Notes under the pieces: model-generated | Database searches by the model: none | Seen by the model: the letters and a program-made list of their open reading frames with translations, nothing else | Told to the model about the DNA's origin: nothing | Made by a program: the position numbers and the translations under genes | Assembly: GCF_003253735.1 (NCBI RefSeq) | Contig: NZ_QKYW01000002.1 | Coordinates: 582,367-646,366 of the forward strand | Direction: 5' to 3' | DNA: 64,000 nucleotides | DNA from: Pseudomonas sp. URMO17WK12:I2 | GTDB taxonomy: Bacteria; Pseudomonadota; Gammaproteobacteria; Pseudomonadales; Pseudomonadaceae | Shown: piece after piece, positions 51,005 through 59,790 of the stretch | Layout: the number at the start of each line of letters is the position of its first letter | Position numbering within the stretch: position 1 is the first letter of the stretch

Positions 51005-51500
51005 TGCCGGTTACTCCTGCTGCAGGTGGTTGTTTGGCGGCGCTCAGGCGCTGTGAGAAGTCCTGGTGCTGGAGCGCCTGGGCGGCTTTCTGCAGCACCA
51101 GGCGCAGTGGATGGCCGATCTCCTGCTCGAGCCGTTCGATGGCGCGGAAGGTCGCCGCCCAATGGCCGATCAGCTCGGGCATCAGCCGTTGGCCAGCCGG
51201 CGCCAGGTGGATCTCGCTCTTGCGCGCATCGGCGCAGCGCTGGCGGTTGATCAGGCCGTCCGCCTCCATCTGGCTTACCGTCTGGCTGATTGCCCCTTGA
51301 GTCAAATGGGTGCGCGCGGTGATCTCGGTGATGGTCTGCGCACCGGCCTCGATGGCGCGCAGCACCGGCGTGTAACGCGCACGGTAGGTGAGCCCCATCT
51401 CCTGATAGTGCTGCTCGGCGCCCCGCTCCACCAGCTCGGAAACGTAGCGCAGCAACTCACCCAGGCCGGGTTCGATCTTCGGGGTCATCGATGGCTCCAT
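50997..51500 (-). CDS. MarR-family transcriptional regulator
   Basis: A 167-residue MarR protein with the winged helix ITARTHLTQGAISQTVSQME and wing DGLINRQRCADARKSEIHLA. The start MEPSMTPK is chosen because AAGG lies 6 bases before it; ATG 51488 is the alternative. An 18-base perfect palindrome begins 16 bases upstream of the start. It probably represses itself and the coupled PrpF-like gene, and perhaps the divergent GNAT gene. Confidence 0.9.
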   Translation of the reverse strand: MEPSMTPKIEPGLGELLRYVSELVERGAEQHYQEMGLTYRARYTPVLRAIEAGAQTITEITARTHLTQGAISQTVSQMEADGLINRQRCADARKSEIHLAPAGQRLMPELIGHWAATFRAIERLEQEIGHPLRLVLQKAAQALQHQDFSQRLSAAKQPPAAGVTGNA

Positions 51501-51516
51501 CAGCACCTTTGCAAAA

Positions 51517-51534
51517 TACATTAGCGCTAATGTA
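51517..51534. promoter_or_regulatory. MarR operator candidate, perfect 18-base palindrome
   Basis: TACATTAGCGCTAATGTA is a full palindrome in the 78-base divergent region between the MarR and GNAT genes. Length and ATTAG..CTAAT arms are typical for MarR dimers. Confidence 0.75.
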
Positions 51535-51578
51535 GTTTTCCGGCAATGAACATCCGTCGCCGCCTCGGAGAGCACCGC

Positions 51579-52037
51579 ATGTCGCCCCTTACCTTCCGTA
51601 AAGCCCAGCGCGCGGACCTGGAAACCATCGTCGCCCTGCTGGCCAGCGATCCGCTTGGCCAGTCCCGCGAAGATGCTTCCACACCACTGCACGCGGCCTA
51701 CGTCAGCGCCTTCGAGGCCATCGACGCCGATCCCAACCAGCTGCTTGTCGTGGTCATCACCGGGAACAAGCTGATCGGCACCCTGCAGCTGACCTTCCTG
51801 CCGAACATTTCGCGCCTGGGCGCCTGGCGCGCGCAGATCGAGGCCGTGCGCACCGACCCGAACTGCCGCAGCGCCGGCATCGGCCGAGAGATGTTCCTGT
51901 GGGCCTTCGAGCAAGCCCGCGCACGCGGCTGCCAGTTGATCCAGCTGAGCTGCGACCAGACGCGCAAGCAAGCCCAGCGCTTCTATGAAGAGCTGGGCTT
52001 CGAGGCCTCGCATATCGGCTACAAGAAGTCTCTGTAG
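51579..52037 (+). CDS. GNAT-family N-acetyltransferase
   Basis: A 152-residue acetyltransferase: FRKAQRADLETIVALLASDP start, IGTLQLTFLPNISRLG, the acetyl-CoA loop VRTDPNCRSAGIGREMFLWA, and QLSCDQTRKQAQRFYEELGF. GGAG lies 8 bases before the chosen ATG. MarR/GNAT pairs of this kind are common around small-molecule detoxification. Substrate unknown. Confidence 0.9.
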   Translation: MSPLTFRKAQRADLETIVALLASDPLGQSREDASTPLHAAYVSAFEAIDADPNQLLVVVITGNKLIGTLQLTFLPNISRLGAWRAQIEAVRTDPNCRSAGIGREMFLWAFEQARARGCQLIQLSCDQTRKQAQRFYEELGFEASHIGYKKSL

Positions 52038-52117
52038 CCCTGGCGGTTTTCTCTCAGACCAGGGCGTCCAGTTCGGCAACCGGCAACTCGTCGTCGCAGT
52101 GCGCCCGGTTGAAGTGA

Positions 52118-52387
52118 TTCTGCACGCAGACTGCCGACGCGACGCGCTGGGCCTGGCTGATCGGCGGCGCCGTCGACCTGGCCGTACAGGCGGCGATCGA
52201 CGGCCTGGGCATGGTCTACCTGTTCGAGGACTGGCTGCGCCCGCACCTGCGCAGCGGCGCACTGGAGCCTGTATTGGAACCCTGGTGGCAGAGTTTCTCG
52301 GGCCCGTTCCTGTACTACCCCGGCCGCCGCTACCTGCCTTCGCCGCTCAGGGCCTTCATCGATTTCGTCAAGACGGCGCCCTGCTGA
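52118..52387 (+). pseudogene. Relic of a LysR-family regulator (C-terminal end)
   Basis: No intact gene covers this stretch. One frame ending at TGA 52385-52387 reads VDLAVQAAIDGLGMVYLFED, then LRPHLRSGALEPVLEPWWQS and FLYYPGRRYLPSPLRAFIDF, the classic end of a LysR effector domain. An upstream stop at 52115 cuts it off, and weak matching sequence continues in another frame (QFGNRQLVVAVRP, about 52071-52110). The HTH part is missing. The remainder up to 52579 shows nothing recognisable. Confidence 0.8.
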
Positions 52388-52579
52388 GCATCCATGGCCG
52401 GGGTTTATGTGGCAAAGTCGCTACCGAACGAATCGCGGCGCTGATCGCCTTGCCCTGGCACATGGGGCCAGTTGCGGCGCGGCAGCTCTTGCCTGGGCCA
52501 GTCGCCCAGCCCGCCCGGCCTCTCAGGTGTCTTTCCATGCCCCAGCTGCAGTCCTTCACCCAGCCCAGAGCCCTGGTAA

Positions 52580-54700
52580 TTGGTTAAGTCTCGCCTGCTG
52601 TCCTCGGGCGGTGGCTTGTGCATGGCCATCCTGCTGGGCCTCTGCGTAGTGTTTCTGCTCGACCCGATGCCGGTGCAGAAGGCTCGCCACGCGGTGTTCG
52701 ACCAGTACCAGCGCTGGCAACCGCGCGCCTATCAGGAGGCGCCGGTGCGCGTCGTCGACCTGGATGAACAGAGCCTCGCGCGCATCGGCCAGTGGCCCTG
52801 GCCGCGCACCCAGGTGGCAGAGCTGGTGCAGCGGCTCGAGCAGACTGGCGCCGCGGCGGTGGTGTTCGACGTGCTGTTCGCCGAGCCTGATCGCACCTCC
52901 CCCGAACAGCTCTTGCGCGGCAACCTGCTGCCGCCAGCGCTGGCCACCCAACTGGCCGCCCTGCCGGACCACGACGGGCAATTCGCCGAGGTACTGAAGC
53001 GCAGCAATGTGGTGCTGGGTTTCGCCGCCGAGCAAAGCCCCCGCGCCGGCGGGCCACCGTTGAGTCGCTTCGGCCTGGTGCAGCAAGGCCCCTCGCCGCT
53101 GGCCTTCGTGCCCGCCTTCCAGGGCGCCGCGCGACCACTGGCGCAGCTGGAGCAGGCCGCCCGCGGCCTCGGTGCCATGACCTTCAGGCCCGACGCCGAT
53201 GGCGTGGTGCGACGGGTGCCGCTGTTCGTGTCGCTGAACGGTGAGTTGCGCCCCTCGCTGGTGGCCGAGGCGCTACGGGTGGCGCAGCGCAGCGGTCGCT
53301 ATCGGCTGATCAGCGGCGACTCGGGTATGCAGCGTGTGGATATCGGTCGCCTGCAGATCCCTACCGCGGCCAGCGGCGAGCTGTGGGTGTATTTCACCCG
53401 GCCACAGGCCAGCCGCAGCATTCCCGCCTGGCAGGTGCTGGACGGTTCGGCGCCGCCGCTTGCCGGCAGCATCATCCTCGTCGGCACTTCGGCACAGGGC
53501 CTGCAGGACCTGCGCTTCAGCCCGCTGGGCGGGATCATTCCCGGCGTCGAGGTTCACGCCCAGGCCCTGGAACAGGTACTGACCGACAGCCTGCTGCTGC
53601 GCCCCGGCTGGGCCACGGCCGTGGAAGGCCTGGCGCTGTTGCTGGGCGGCCTGGCGCTGGGTCTGCTGGGGCTGTACGCACCGGCGTTGTGGTCGGCGCT
53701 GCTGATGATGGTGCTGGTGGCGGCGCTGAATGCGGCGGCTTGGTATGGCTTCGTGGCGCACCGTGTGCTGCTCGACCTGTTCACCCCGTCGCTCGGTCTG
53801 CTGCTGGTCTACGGCGCCGCCAGCATCGTGCGCCATATGGCCGCCGAGCGTGAGCAGCGCTGGATCCAGGAGGCCTTCTCGCGCTACGTGTCGCCCAACC
53901 TGGTCAATCACCTGGTCGCCCACCCCGAGCAGCTGGCGCTCGGCGGGCAACGGCAAACCTGCAGTTTCGTGTTCACCGATATCACCGGCTTCACCACGAT
54001 GATGGAGCGCCAGGAACCGGAGGCCGCGGTCAGCCTGCTCAACGATTACCTGGAACAGGTGATCGGTATCGCCTTTCGTCACGAGGGCACGCTCGATCGT
54101 ATCGTCGGCGATGCGGTGGCGATCATGTTTTCGGCGCCGATTCCCCAGGCCGATCATCAACGCCGCGCCATGGCCTGCGCCCTGGAGATCAACCGCTTCG
54201 CCCAGGGTTACGTCGCCGCCCTGGGTGAGCGCGGTATCGCCTTCGGGCAGACGCGCATCGCCGTGCACAGCGGTGACGTGGTGGTCGGCAATTTCGGCGG
54301 CTCGGTGATCTTCGATTACCGCGCACTGGGTGATCCGGTGAACACTACCTCGCGCCTGGAAAGCCTGAACGGCCAGATCGGCACCCTGGTCTGCGTGTCA
54401 GCCTCCATCCGCGAACACTGCCCGGAGGTGCCGATGCGCCCGGTCGGCGAGGTGCTGCTCAAGGGCAAGGCCGAGGCGGTCGCGGTGTTCGAGCCACTGG
54501 AGGCGATGGCTGTGCCGGCAACTGACCGCGACGAGGCCTACGAAATGGCCTACCAGCTGTTGGCAAGCGATGCTGCCGAGGCGCTGGGCGCATTCGAAAC
54601 GCTCAGCCAGCAGCGCCCCTGGGATGGCCTGGCGGCCTATCACCTGCAGCGCCTGCGCAACGGCGAGCGTGGCAACCGGCTGATGATGGCCAGCAAGTAA
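52580..54700 (+). CDS. Adenylate cyclase, class III, with CHASE2 sensor domain
   Basis: A 706-residue membrane cyclase making cAMP. An N-terminal TM segment (near LCMAILLGLCVVFLL) precedes an extracytoplasmic CHASE2 domain of about 300 residues (VRVVDLDEQSLARIGQWPWP; later GSIILVGTSAQGLQDLRFSP). About three TM helices follow (residues 340-420), then the class III catalytic domain with metal-binding Asp467 (FTDITGFTTMMER) and Asp511 (RIVGDAVAIMF). TTG 52580 is the longest start and gives positive charges before TM1; ATG 52622 is the alternative. A FecR/OmpA lipoprotein pair downstream often accompanies such cyclases. Confidence 0.9.
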   Translation: MVKSRLLSSGGGLCMAILLGLCVVFLLDPMPVQKARHAVFDQYQRWQPRAYQEAPVRVVDLDEQSLARIGQWPWPRTQVAELVQRLEQTGAAAVVFDVLFAEPDRTSPEQLLRGNLLPPALATQLAALPDHDGQFAEVLKRSNVVLGFAAEQSPRAGGPPLSRFGLVQQGPSPLAFVPAFQGAARPLAQLEQAARGLGAMTFRPDADGVVRRVPLFVSLNGELRPSLVAEALRVAQRSGRYRLISGDSGMQRVDIGRLQIPTAASGELWVYFTRPQASRSIPAWQVLDGSAPPLAGSIILVGTSAQGLQDLRFSPLGGIIPGVEVHAQALEQVLTDSLLLRPGWATAVEGLALLLGGLALGLLGLYAPALWSALLMMVLVAALNAAAWYGFVAHRVLLDLFTPSLGLLLVYGAASIVRHMAAEREQRWIQEAFSRYVSPNLVNHLVAHPEQLALGGQRQTCSFVFTDITGFTTMMERQEPEAAVSLLNDYLEQVIGIAFRHEGTLDRIVGDAVAIMFSAPIPQADHQRRAMACALEINRFAQGYVAALGERGIAFGQTRIAVHSGDVVVGNFGGSVIFDYRALGDPVNTTSRLESLNGQIGTLVCVSASIREHCPEVPMRPVGEVLLKGKAEAVAVFEPLEAMAVPATDRDEAYEMAYQLLASDAAEALGAFETLSQQRPWDGLAAYHLQRLRNGERGNRLMMASK

Positions 54701-54710
54701 GGCGGGCCTT

Positions 54711-54881
54711 AGAACCTGTTCAAAGTCTGCTGCGCGTCGGCACTGCGGCGTTAAAAACAGGCTGGATTGCCAGCCCAGTCGGACTGCTCATTTACAGCTC
54801 GTAAACTCCGCGTCCTCGCCTGTTTTTGCGGGGGCGCCTAGCCCTTGCATTGCTCTAACTCGCGAGCCTTTGAACAGGCTC
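54711..54881. repeat. Intergenic repeat with nested inverted ends
   Basis: The outer ends AGAACCTGTTCAAAG and CTTTGAACAGGCTC are complementary. Inside, AAAAACAGGC (54753-54762) and GCCTGTTTTT (54818-54827) form a second stem. No ORF is present. A head-like copy follows amaA at 27623. The element looks like a dispersed Pseudomonas non-coding repeat, and the stems could also act as a bidirectional terminator. Confidence 0.7.
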
Positions 54882-55490
54882 TTAGCGAACGGTGATTTCC
54901 ACCCGGCGGTTGGCGGGCTCCGCCGTGTTGTCCGGGGTTTTCACCAGCAGGTTGCCTTCGCCGTGGGAGGTCACCACCAGCTCCAGCGCCTGCAGGCCGT
55001 TTTCCTGCAACTGGCGGGCGATGGCCCGGGCGCGCAGCAGCCCGAGATCTTCGTTATCGATCTTGCTGCCAACGGTGTCGGTATGGCCGATTACCGATAC
55101 CGCCGAGGGTCCGCGGTCACGGACGGTGCGCAGCACTTCGGGAATTTCCGCCTGGGACTTCTCGGTCAGCCGCGAGGTACCGGTGCGAAAGTACAACAGA
55201 TAGCTTTTCGGCAACGCCGGCTGCGCAGCCCGTGCGGCGGAGAAATCCTTCTCGAGCCTGGGTGGCTCGACCTGGAACGGCCTGGCGCTGCTGCCGTCGA
55301 GGTTGACCGCGTAGCCCTTCTGGTCGACGCGGGTCAGACCCTTGCCAGTCTTGACCTCGATGGCACCGGTACTGCCATCGGGGCTTTCCATCAACACCAC
55401 GTAGGATTTGGAAGCGCAGCCACTGCTCAGCAAGGCGCAGAACAAAATGGCAATTGCGTGCATTCGATTGGAAAACATGCCGTGTCGCAC
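54882..55490 (-). CDS. OmpA-family lipoprotein
   Basis: A 202-residue outer-membrane lipoprotein with lipobox LSSGC (Cys25). The C-terminal OmpA peptidoglycan-binding domain (about 95-202) has LYFRTGTSRLTEKSQAEIPE, VIGHTDTVGSK and RARAIARQLQENGL, ending PANRRVEITVR. The GTG start directly follows the FecR stop with AAGG 8 bases upstream; ATG start codons at residues 5 and 10 are alternatives. Coupled to the FecR gene, it probably forms a cell-wall-linked partner of that protein. Confidence 0.87.
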   Translation of the reverse strand: MRHGMFSNRMHAIAILFCALLSSGCASKSYVVLMESPDGSTGAIEVKTGKGLTRVDQKGYAVNLDGSSARPFQVEPPRLEKDFSAARAAQPALPKSYLLYFRTGTSRLTEKSQAEIPEVLRTVRDRGPSAVSVIGHTDTVGSKIDNEDLGLLRARAIARQLQENGLQALELVVTSHGEGNLLVKTPDNTAEPANRRVEITVR

Positions 55491-55937
55491 TCAATCAACC
55501 TTGACCAGAAAGTGCGTGCCACGCACACCAATGGTGCCAGTCGGGGTGTTGATCTCGACGGCTTCGGGCTTGAGCTTGGCGATGGTGCCGGAAATGTAGT
55601 CGAGCGTACCGTGGGTTATCTTGGCGCTCAGCTTCAGGTCGTCCTGGGACGGGTCGAAGATGAACTCGTCGAGGGTCAGCTCGCTGTTGGGGCCAAAGGA
55701 CATCACCGTATTGTCCTTGAGCGTCACGCCCAATGAGCCCGCCGGGCCGGTTTTCACCGTGCTGCCGACGTAAAGCGGCGTGCCGATCGTCGCGGCCTGA
55801 GTCGCGCCATCCTGAGTGACGCTAGCCTCACCCTGTACCTTCATCACATAGCCGATCGACGAGCTGGGTTCAGCGGCAAAACCCGGGCTTGCTAGCAATA
55901 CGCCAGCAAGCGACCATATCCTGAAAGGTGCAAACAC
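55491..55937 (-). CDS. Periplasmic FecR-domain protein
   Basis: A 148-residue protein with a signal peptide (start FAPFRIWSLAGVLLASPGFA) and a FecR domain: GYVMKVQGEASVTQDGATQA, PLYVGSTVKTGPAGSLGVTL, and the final TPTGTIGVRGTHFLVKV. Unlike anti-sigma FecR there is no cytoplasmic part and no sigma factor gene nearby. The GTG start is chosen because AGGAGAG lies 5 bases before it. It pairs with the OmpA lipoprotein gene and with the CHASE2 cyclase gene beyond it, a grouping I know from other proteobacteria. Confidence 0.87.
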   Translation of the reverse strand: MFAPFRIWSLAGVLLASPGFAAEPSSSIGYVMKVQGEASVTQDGATQAATIGTPLYVGSTVKTGPAGSLGVTLKDNTVMSFGPNSELTLDEFIFDPSQDDLKLSAKITHGTLDYISGTIAKLKPEAVEINTPTGTIGVRGTHFLVKVD

Positions 55938-56061
55938 AGTACTCTCCTTTTCTAATCTCAATTCCCTGAGCCGAACTGAGCGTTGCACATCCAGCCGCAG
56001 CACCGTTGCCTGGTCGGATGGTACGTGAAATACGCGATGGGACAGTAGCGCAGGTTGCAGT

Positions 56062-58179
56062 ATGTCATCAGGGCAAATCAAGCAGCGATTCCGACTACGG
56101 TTCAGAAGTAGGAGCCTTGTGGTCGGCCTGTTCCTGCTGCTGCAGCTGGCGCCGCTGCTGGCCCTCACACTGGGCGCCCCGTCCCTGCTGGTGCTGGGCC
56201 TGTCCGTCGGCATCCTGCTGTGCACCATGCCGCTGGTGCTGGGCGGTATGCAGAGCATAGATCGCACCATCGACCTGCTGGTGCAGGACACGCAAAGAAT
56301 CCGCCAGATGGATTTCTCCGGCGAACTGCCGCCGGCCTCGCTGTTCGCCGAGATCGAAACCCTCAACCGCAACCACATCGACATGAAGGCCGCCCTGCAA
56401 AGCCAGACCCAGGCGCTGCAGGCCTCCCAGCTCAAGCTGGCCAGCCTGGTGGAAAACGGCCTGCTGCTGTCTTCCGAGCGCGACCGTGACGCGCTGCTGC
56501 GCCATATCCTGATGCAGGGCAAGCGCACCTGTAACGCCCAGGCCGCGACCATGTACCTGAAGACCGAGCACGGCACGCTACGCTTCGCCCTGCGCTCCAT
56601 GGACGACGAACTGCCGACGGTCGAGATTCCCCTGCACGACCCGCACACCGGCCTGCCCAACGAACGGCACGTGTCCACCTACGCCGCGCTACACAACGAG
56701 ACCGTGGTGATCGACGACGTGTACGGCGAAAGCCGCTTCGACCTCAGCGGCACCCGCAATTTCGACAGTGAGTCGGGCTTTCACACCGTGTCCATGCTCA
56801 CCGTGCCGCTGGCGCCACGCGGCGGTGAAGTGATCGGCGTGCTGCAGTTCATGAATGCTCTGGACGTCGAAACCGGCGAGGTCATCGCCTTCTCCCCGCC
56901 GGTGGTGGCCTTTATCGGCGCCCTCGCCTCCCAGGCCGCCGTGGCGCTGGAGAACCATAACCTGATCGATTCGCAGCGCGCGCTGATCGACGGCATGATC
57001 GAGATTCTCGCCGGCGCCATCGATGCCAAGAGCCCGTACACCGGCGCCCACTGCGAACGGGTACCGGAGCTGGCGATGATGCTCGCCGAGGCGGCCAGCG
57101 AGGTGAACGACGGGCCGCTGGCGGATTTCCGCTTCACCACGGCAGATGAATGGCGCGAATTCCGAATCGGCGCCTGGCTGCACGACTGCGGCAAGATCAC
57201 CACGCCCGAACACGTGGTCGACAAGGCCACCAAGCTGGAGACCATCTATAACCGCATCCACGAGGTGCGCATGCGCTTCGAGGTGCTGCTGCGCGACGCT
57301 CAGGTCGAACGCCTGCAACAGCTGCTCGACGGCCAGGACCGCGCCCAGGCCGACGCCCGGTACCAGGCTACCGCCCAGGCGCTGCAGGAGGAGTTCGCCT
57401 TTATCGCCGGCTGCAACATCGGCAGCGAACTGATGAACCCCGAGCACGTCGGCACCCTGCAAAAGGCCGCCGAACGTACCTGGCTCAGGCATTTCGATGA
57501 TCGCCTGGGGCTGTCCCAGGCCGAGCTGCTGCGCGTGGCCGAACTGCCCGCCGAGTCGCTGCCGGCGCGCGAGCGGCTGCTGGCCGACAAGCCACAGCAC
57601 ATCTTCCCGCGCCCCGACACCAAGGAATTCGACCCCAGGTACGGCTTCCAGATCAGCGTGCCGGAGCACCTGTACAACCACGGCGAGCTCTACAACCTGA
57701 GCATCAGCAAGGGCACGCTGACCGCCGAAGAGCGCTTCAAGATCAACGAGCACATCATCCAGACCATCGTCATGCTGGAAAACCTGCCGCTGCCTTCGAA
57801 CCTCAAGCGCGTGCCCGAGTACGCCGGCACCCACCACGAAACCCTGCTCGGCACCGGCTACCCGCGCAAGCTGGACAAGAGCCAGCTGTCGATCCCCGCG
57901 CGTATCATGGCCATCGCCGATATCTTCGAGGCGCTGACCGCTTCCGACCGCCCCTACAAGCAGGCCAAGACCCTCTCCGAATCCATCGAGATCCTCGCCC
58001 GGCTGCGCGATAACGGGCATATCGATGCCGACCTGTTCGCCCTCTTCCTGCGCAGCGAGATGCCGATGCGCTACGCCGAACGCCACCTGCACCCGGACCA
58101 GATCGACGCCATCGACGTGGCGCGTTTCGTGCCGCCTGGCCAGCCTGAGCAACAACCTGCAGGCACGCTATCCGATTGA
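56062..58179 (+). CDS. Membrane GAF/HD-GYP phosphodiesterase (c-di-GMP)
   Basis: A 705-residue protein expected to hydrolyse cyclic di-GMP. Two TM helices (about 20-62) are followed by a HAMP/coiled-coil stretch, a GAF domain (about 130-300, LLRHILMQGKRTCNAQAATM to LASQAAVALENHNL) and a HD-GYP domain. The HD pair is His374-Asp375 (GAWLHDCGK) and the signature HHETLLGTGYP has His591, His592 and Glu593. The roughly 215 residues between them are far more than the usual 60-70, because an insertion lies between about residues 400 and 555. Divergent from the FecR gene. Confidence 0.9.
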   Translation: MSSGQIKQRFRLRFRSRSLVVGLFLLLQLAPLLALTLGAPSLLVLGLSVGILLCTMPLVLGGMQSIDRTIDLLVQDTQRIRQMDFSGELPPASLFAEIETLNRNHIDMKAALQSQTQALQASQLKLASLVENGLLLSSERDRDALLRHILMQGKRTCNAQAATMYLKTEHGTLRFALRSMDDELPTVEIPLHDPHTGLPNERHVSTYAALHNETVVIDDVYGESRFDLSGTRNFDSESGFHTVSMLTVPLAPRGGEVIGVLQFMNALDVETGEVIAFSPPVVAFIGALASQAAVALENHNLIDSQRALIDGMIEILAGAIDAKSPYTGAHCERVPELAMMLAEAASEVNDGPLADFRFTTADEWREFRIGAWLHDCGKITTPEHVVDKATKLETIYNRIHEVRMRFEVLLRDAQVERLQQLLDGQDRAQADARYQATAQALQEEFAFIAGCNIGSELMNPEHVGTLQKAAERTWLRHFDDRLGLSQAELLRVAELPAESLPARERLLADKPQHIFPRPDTKEFDPRYGFQISVPEHLYNHGELYNLSISKGTLTAEERFKINEHIIQTIVMLENLPLPSNLKRVPEYAGTHHETLLGTGYPRKLDKSQLSIPARIMAIADIFEALTASDRPYKQAKTLSESIEILARLRDNGHIDADLFALFLRSEMPMRYAERHLHPDQIDAIDVARFVPPGQPEQQPAGTLSD

Positions 58180-58657
58180 TGACTGGCTTTGGTTAGCTGT
58201 TCGAAGCGCTGCGAAAAGGAAGTTCAACCATTAGCCGGCATAGTGCTCAATCCGAGCCAAATCCAAACAACCTGTCTGATTGAGTCTGGTGCGCACGTGT
58301 GTCCGCGTTCAAAGTCGCTGGAGGTAGCCTGCGCTGTACTGACACAGCAGGATCGATAACTGCTGCAACGCTATACCCACCTTGATGCATCGGCGGGCTG
58401 TCGCCTGCCGTCGCTGAGAACACCTTAAGTCCCTGCCCCGGTCTACTTGACCATTGCATAACTGACTCGGGAATTTTTTCTCTAAAGCCAGTATTAAAGC
58501 AAAAGCTTCCTAAAACACCCCGCATGCAGCGCCAATAAAGCAAAGCAACCCTATGAGCTTGCTCATATATTTTCTTCGAAACGGCTCGTTCCGTTTCACC
58601 ACGTATATGGGCAGTAATTGGCCTGAACAAAAACACTATGCAGGGTCAACAACCATC
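58180..58657. other. Gene-free stretch at a composition change
   Basis: About 480 bases without a supported gene. Base composition falls here and stays lower to the end of the window. A 129-residue minus-strand ORF has no ribosome site or family I recognise. No tRNA or att-like direct repeat is evident by eye. Confidence 0.5.
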
Positions 58658-59278
58658 ATGATTAAACAATTCGGTAACGACACCGCCTATCTTCTTATTG
58701 ACGTTCAAAAGGGCGTGAACGAACTGAGCCACTGGGGTGGCCCGACCGGCCGCCGTAATAATCCGGAAGCAGAGCAAAACATGGCTGCGGTTCTGGCCGA
58801 GTGGCGTAAGGCGGGCCTGGCCGTCATCTACACACAACACGACTCCCGCCAGAAAGTATCGCCACTGAAGATCAGCCAGCCAGGTGGTGCCTTTATGGAT
58901 GAACTGCTACCAAATCCGGGTGAGCTGATAATCTGGAAGGATGTGAACAGTTCCTTTATCGGTACGACCCTGGAACTGGAATTGCGTCGGCGCGGCATCA
59001 GCCGATTGGTTGTGACAGGTTTCTTCACCAACTACTGCGTGGAAACCACCATCCGCATGGCCGGCAACATGGGTTTCGACACCTACCTGATGCATGACGG
59101 GTGCGCTACCACCAACCAGATCGGTATCGATGGCGTCGATCATGACCCGGAAACCATTCACAACCTGTCGATCACCAGCATGAATGGCGAATTCTGCACG
59201 CCTTTGAATCATCGCCAGGTGCTGGGGCTGCTGAAAGAAGATAACCACGCGTTGAGCCGTATCCAGCGCAACGAGTAA
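58658..59278 (+). CDS. Isochorismatase-family cysteine hydrolase
   Basis: A 206-residue hydrolase of the N-carbamoylsarcosine-amidase/nicotinamidase fold. The catalytic triad is visible: Asp15 (LLIDVQKGV), Lys94 (IIWKDVNSSF) and Cys127 (GFFTNYCVETT). It should cleave an amide or similar C-N bond. The start MIKQFGND is the family start; the 35 upstream codons are not supported. Base use is less GC-rich than in genes to the left. Neighbours (Lrp regulator, amino-acid permease, M20 deacylase) suggest an N-substituted amino acid as substrate. Confidence 0.88.
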   Translation: MIKQFGNDTAYLLIDVQKGVNELSHWGGPTGRRNNPEAEQNMAAVLAEWRKAGLAVIYTQHDSRQKVSPLKISQPGGAFMDELLPNPGELIIWKDVNSSFIGTTLELELRRRGISRLVVTGFFTNYCVETTIRMAGNMGFDTYLMHDGCATTNQIGIDGVDHDPETIHNLSITSMNGEFCTPLNHRQVLGLLKEDNHALSRIQRNE

Positions 59279-59313
59279 TCGTTGAGCAGGCGCGTACAAG
59301 ATCGGTATGCGCC

Positions 59314-59790
59314 TCAACTATCCGGGATTGGCAGGCGATGAGTGTCTTTGATTTCCCTCAGCGCAAGGCTGGAATGGATGGAGGAAATACCTGGCTGGTT
59401 GCGCAACACCTTTTCGACAAACTCGCCATAAGCATCCAAATCTGCCGCGACAATTTGAAGTATATAATCTGCACTTCCAGTCACCTTATGGCATGACAAT
59501 ACATAGGGATCACTGCGCATGACGGATTCAAATACATCCGCTGCCTTATCCGAATGCATATTGAAGCTGATTTGAACAAAGGCAGTCAGATTAAGCCCGA
59601 CTGCCCGCCGGTTGATAATCGCCTCATAACCGGTAATTACGCCCTCTTCCTCCAGACGCTTTCTTCGCCGCCAGGTCGGCGTAGTGCTCAGCGAGAGTTG
59701 CTCGCCTACCGCAATGCTGGACATGGAGCCGTCCGCTTGTAGCAGGCGCAACATTGATCTATCAGCGCTATCGAGAGAAACCCGATTCAT
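59314..59790 (-). CDS. Lrp/AsnC-family transcriptional regulator
   Basis: A 158-residue Lrp protein: HTH SSIAVGEQLSLSTTPTWRRR (about 24-43) and the RAM/AsnC domain with AFVQISFNMHSDKAADVFES and HKVTGSADYILQIVAADLDA. MNRVSLDSADR is the chosen start; a TTG five codons earlier is possible. It is convergent with the hydrolase gene and divergent from the permease gene 335 bases away, which it probably regulates in response to an amino acid. Confidence 0.92.
   Translation of the reverse strand: MNRVSLDSADRSMLRLLQADGSMSSIAVGEQLSLSTTPTWRRRKRLEEEGVITGYEAIINRRAVGLNLTAFVQISFNMHSDKAADVFESVMRSDPYVLSCHKVTGSADYILQIVAADLDAYGEFVEKVLRNQPGISSIHSSLALREIKDTHRLPIPDS

Noticed and set aside
58247..58636. 129-residue minus-strand ORF
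   Set aside because: No ribosome site or known family. I considered a transposase fragment but could not match any motif.
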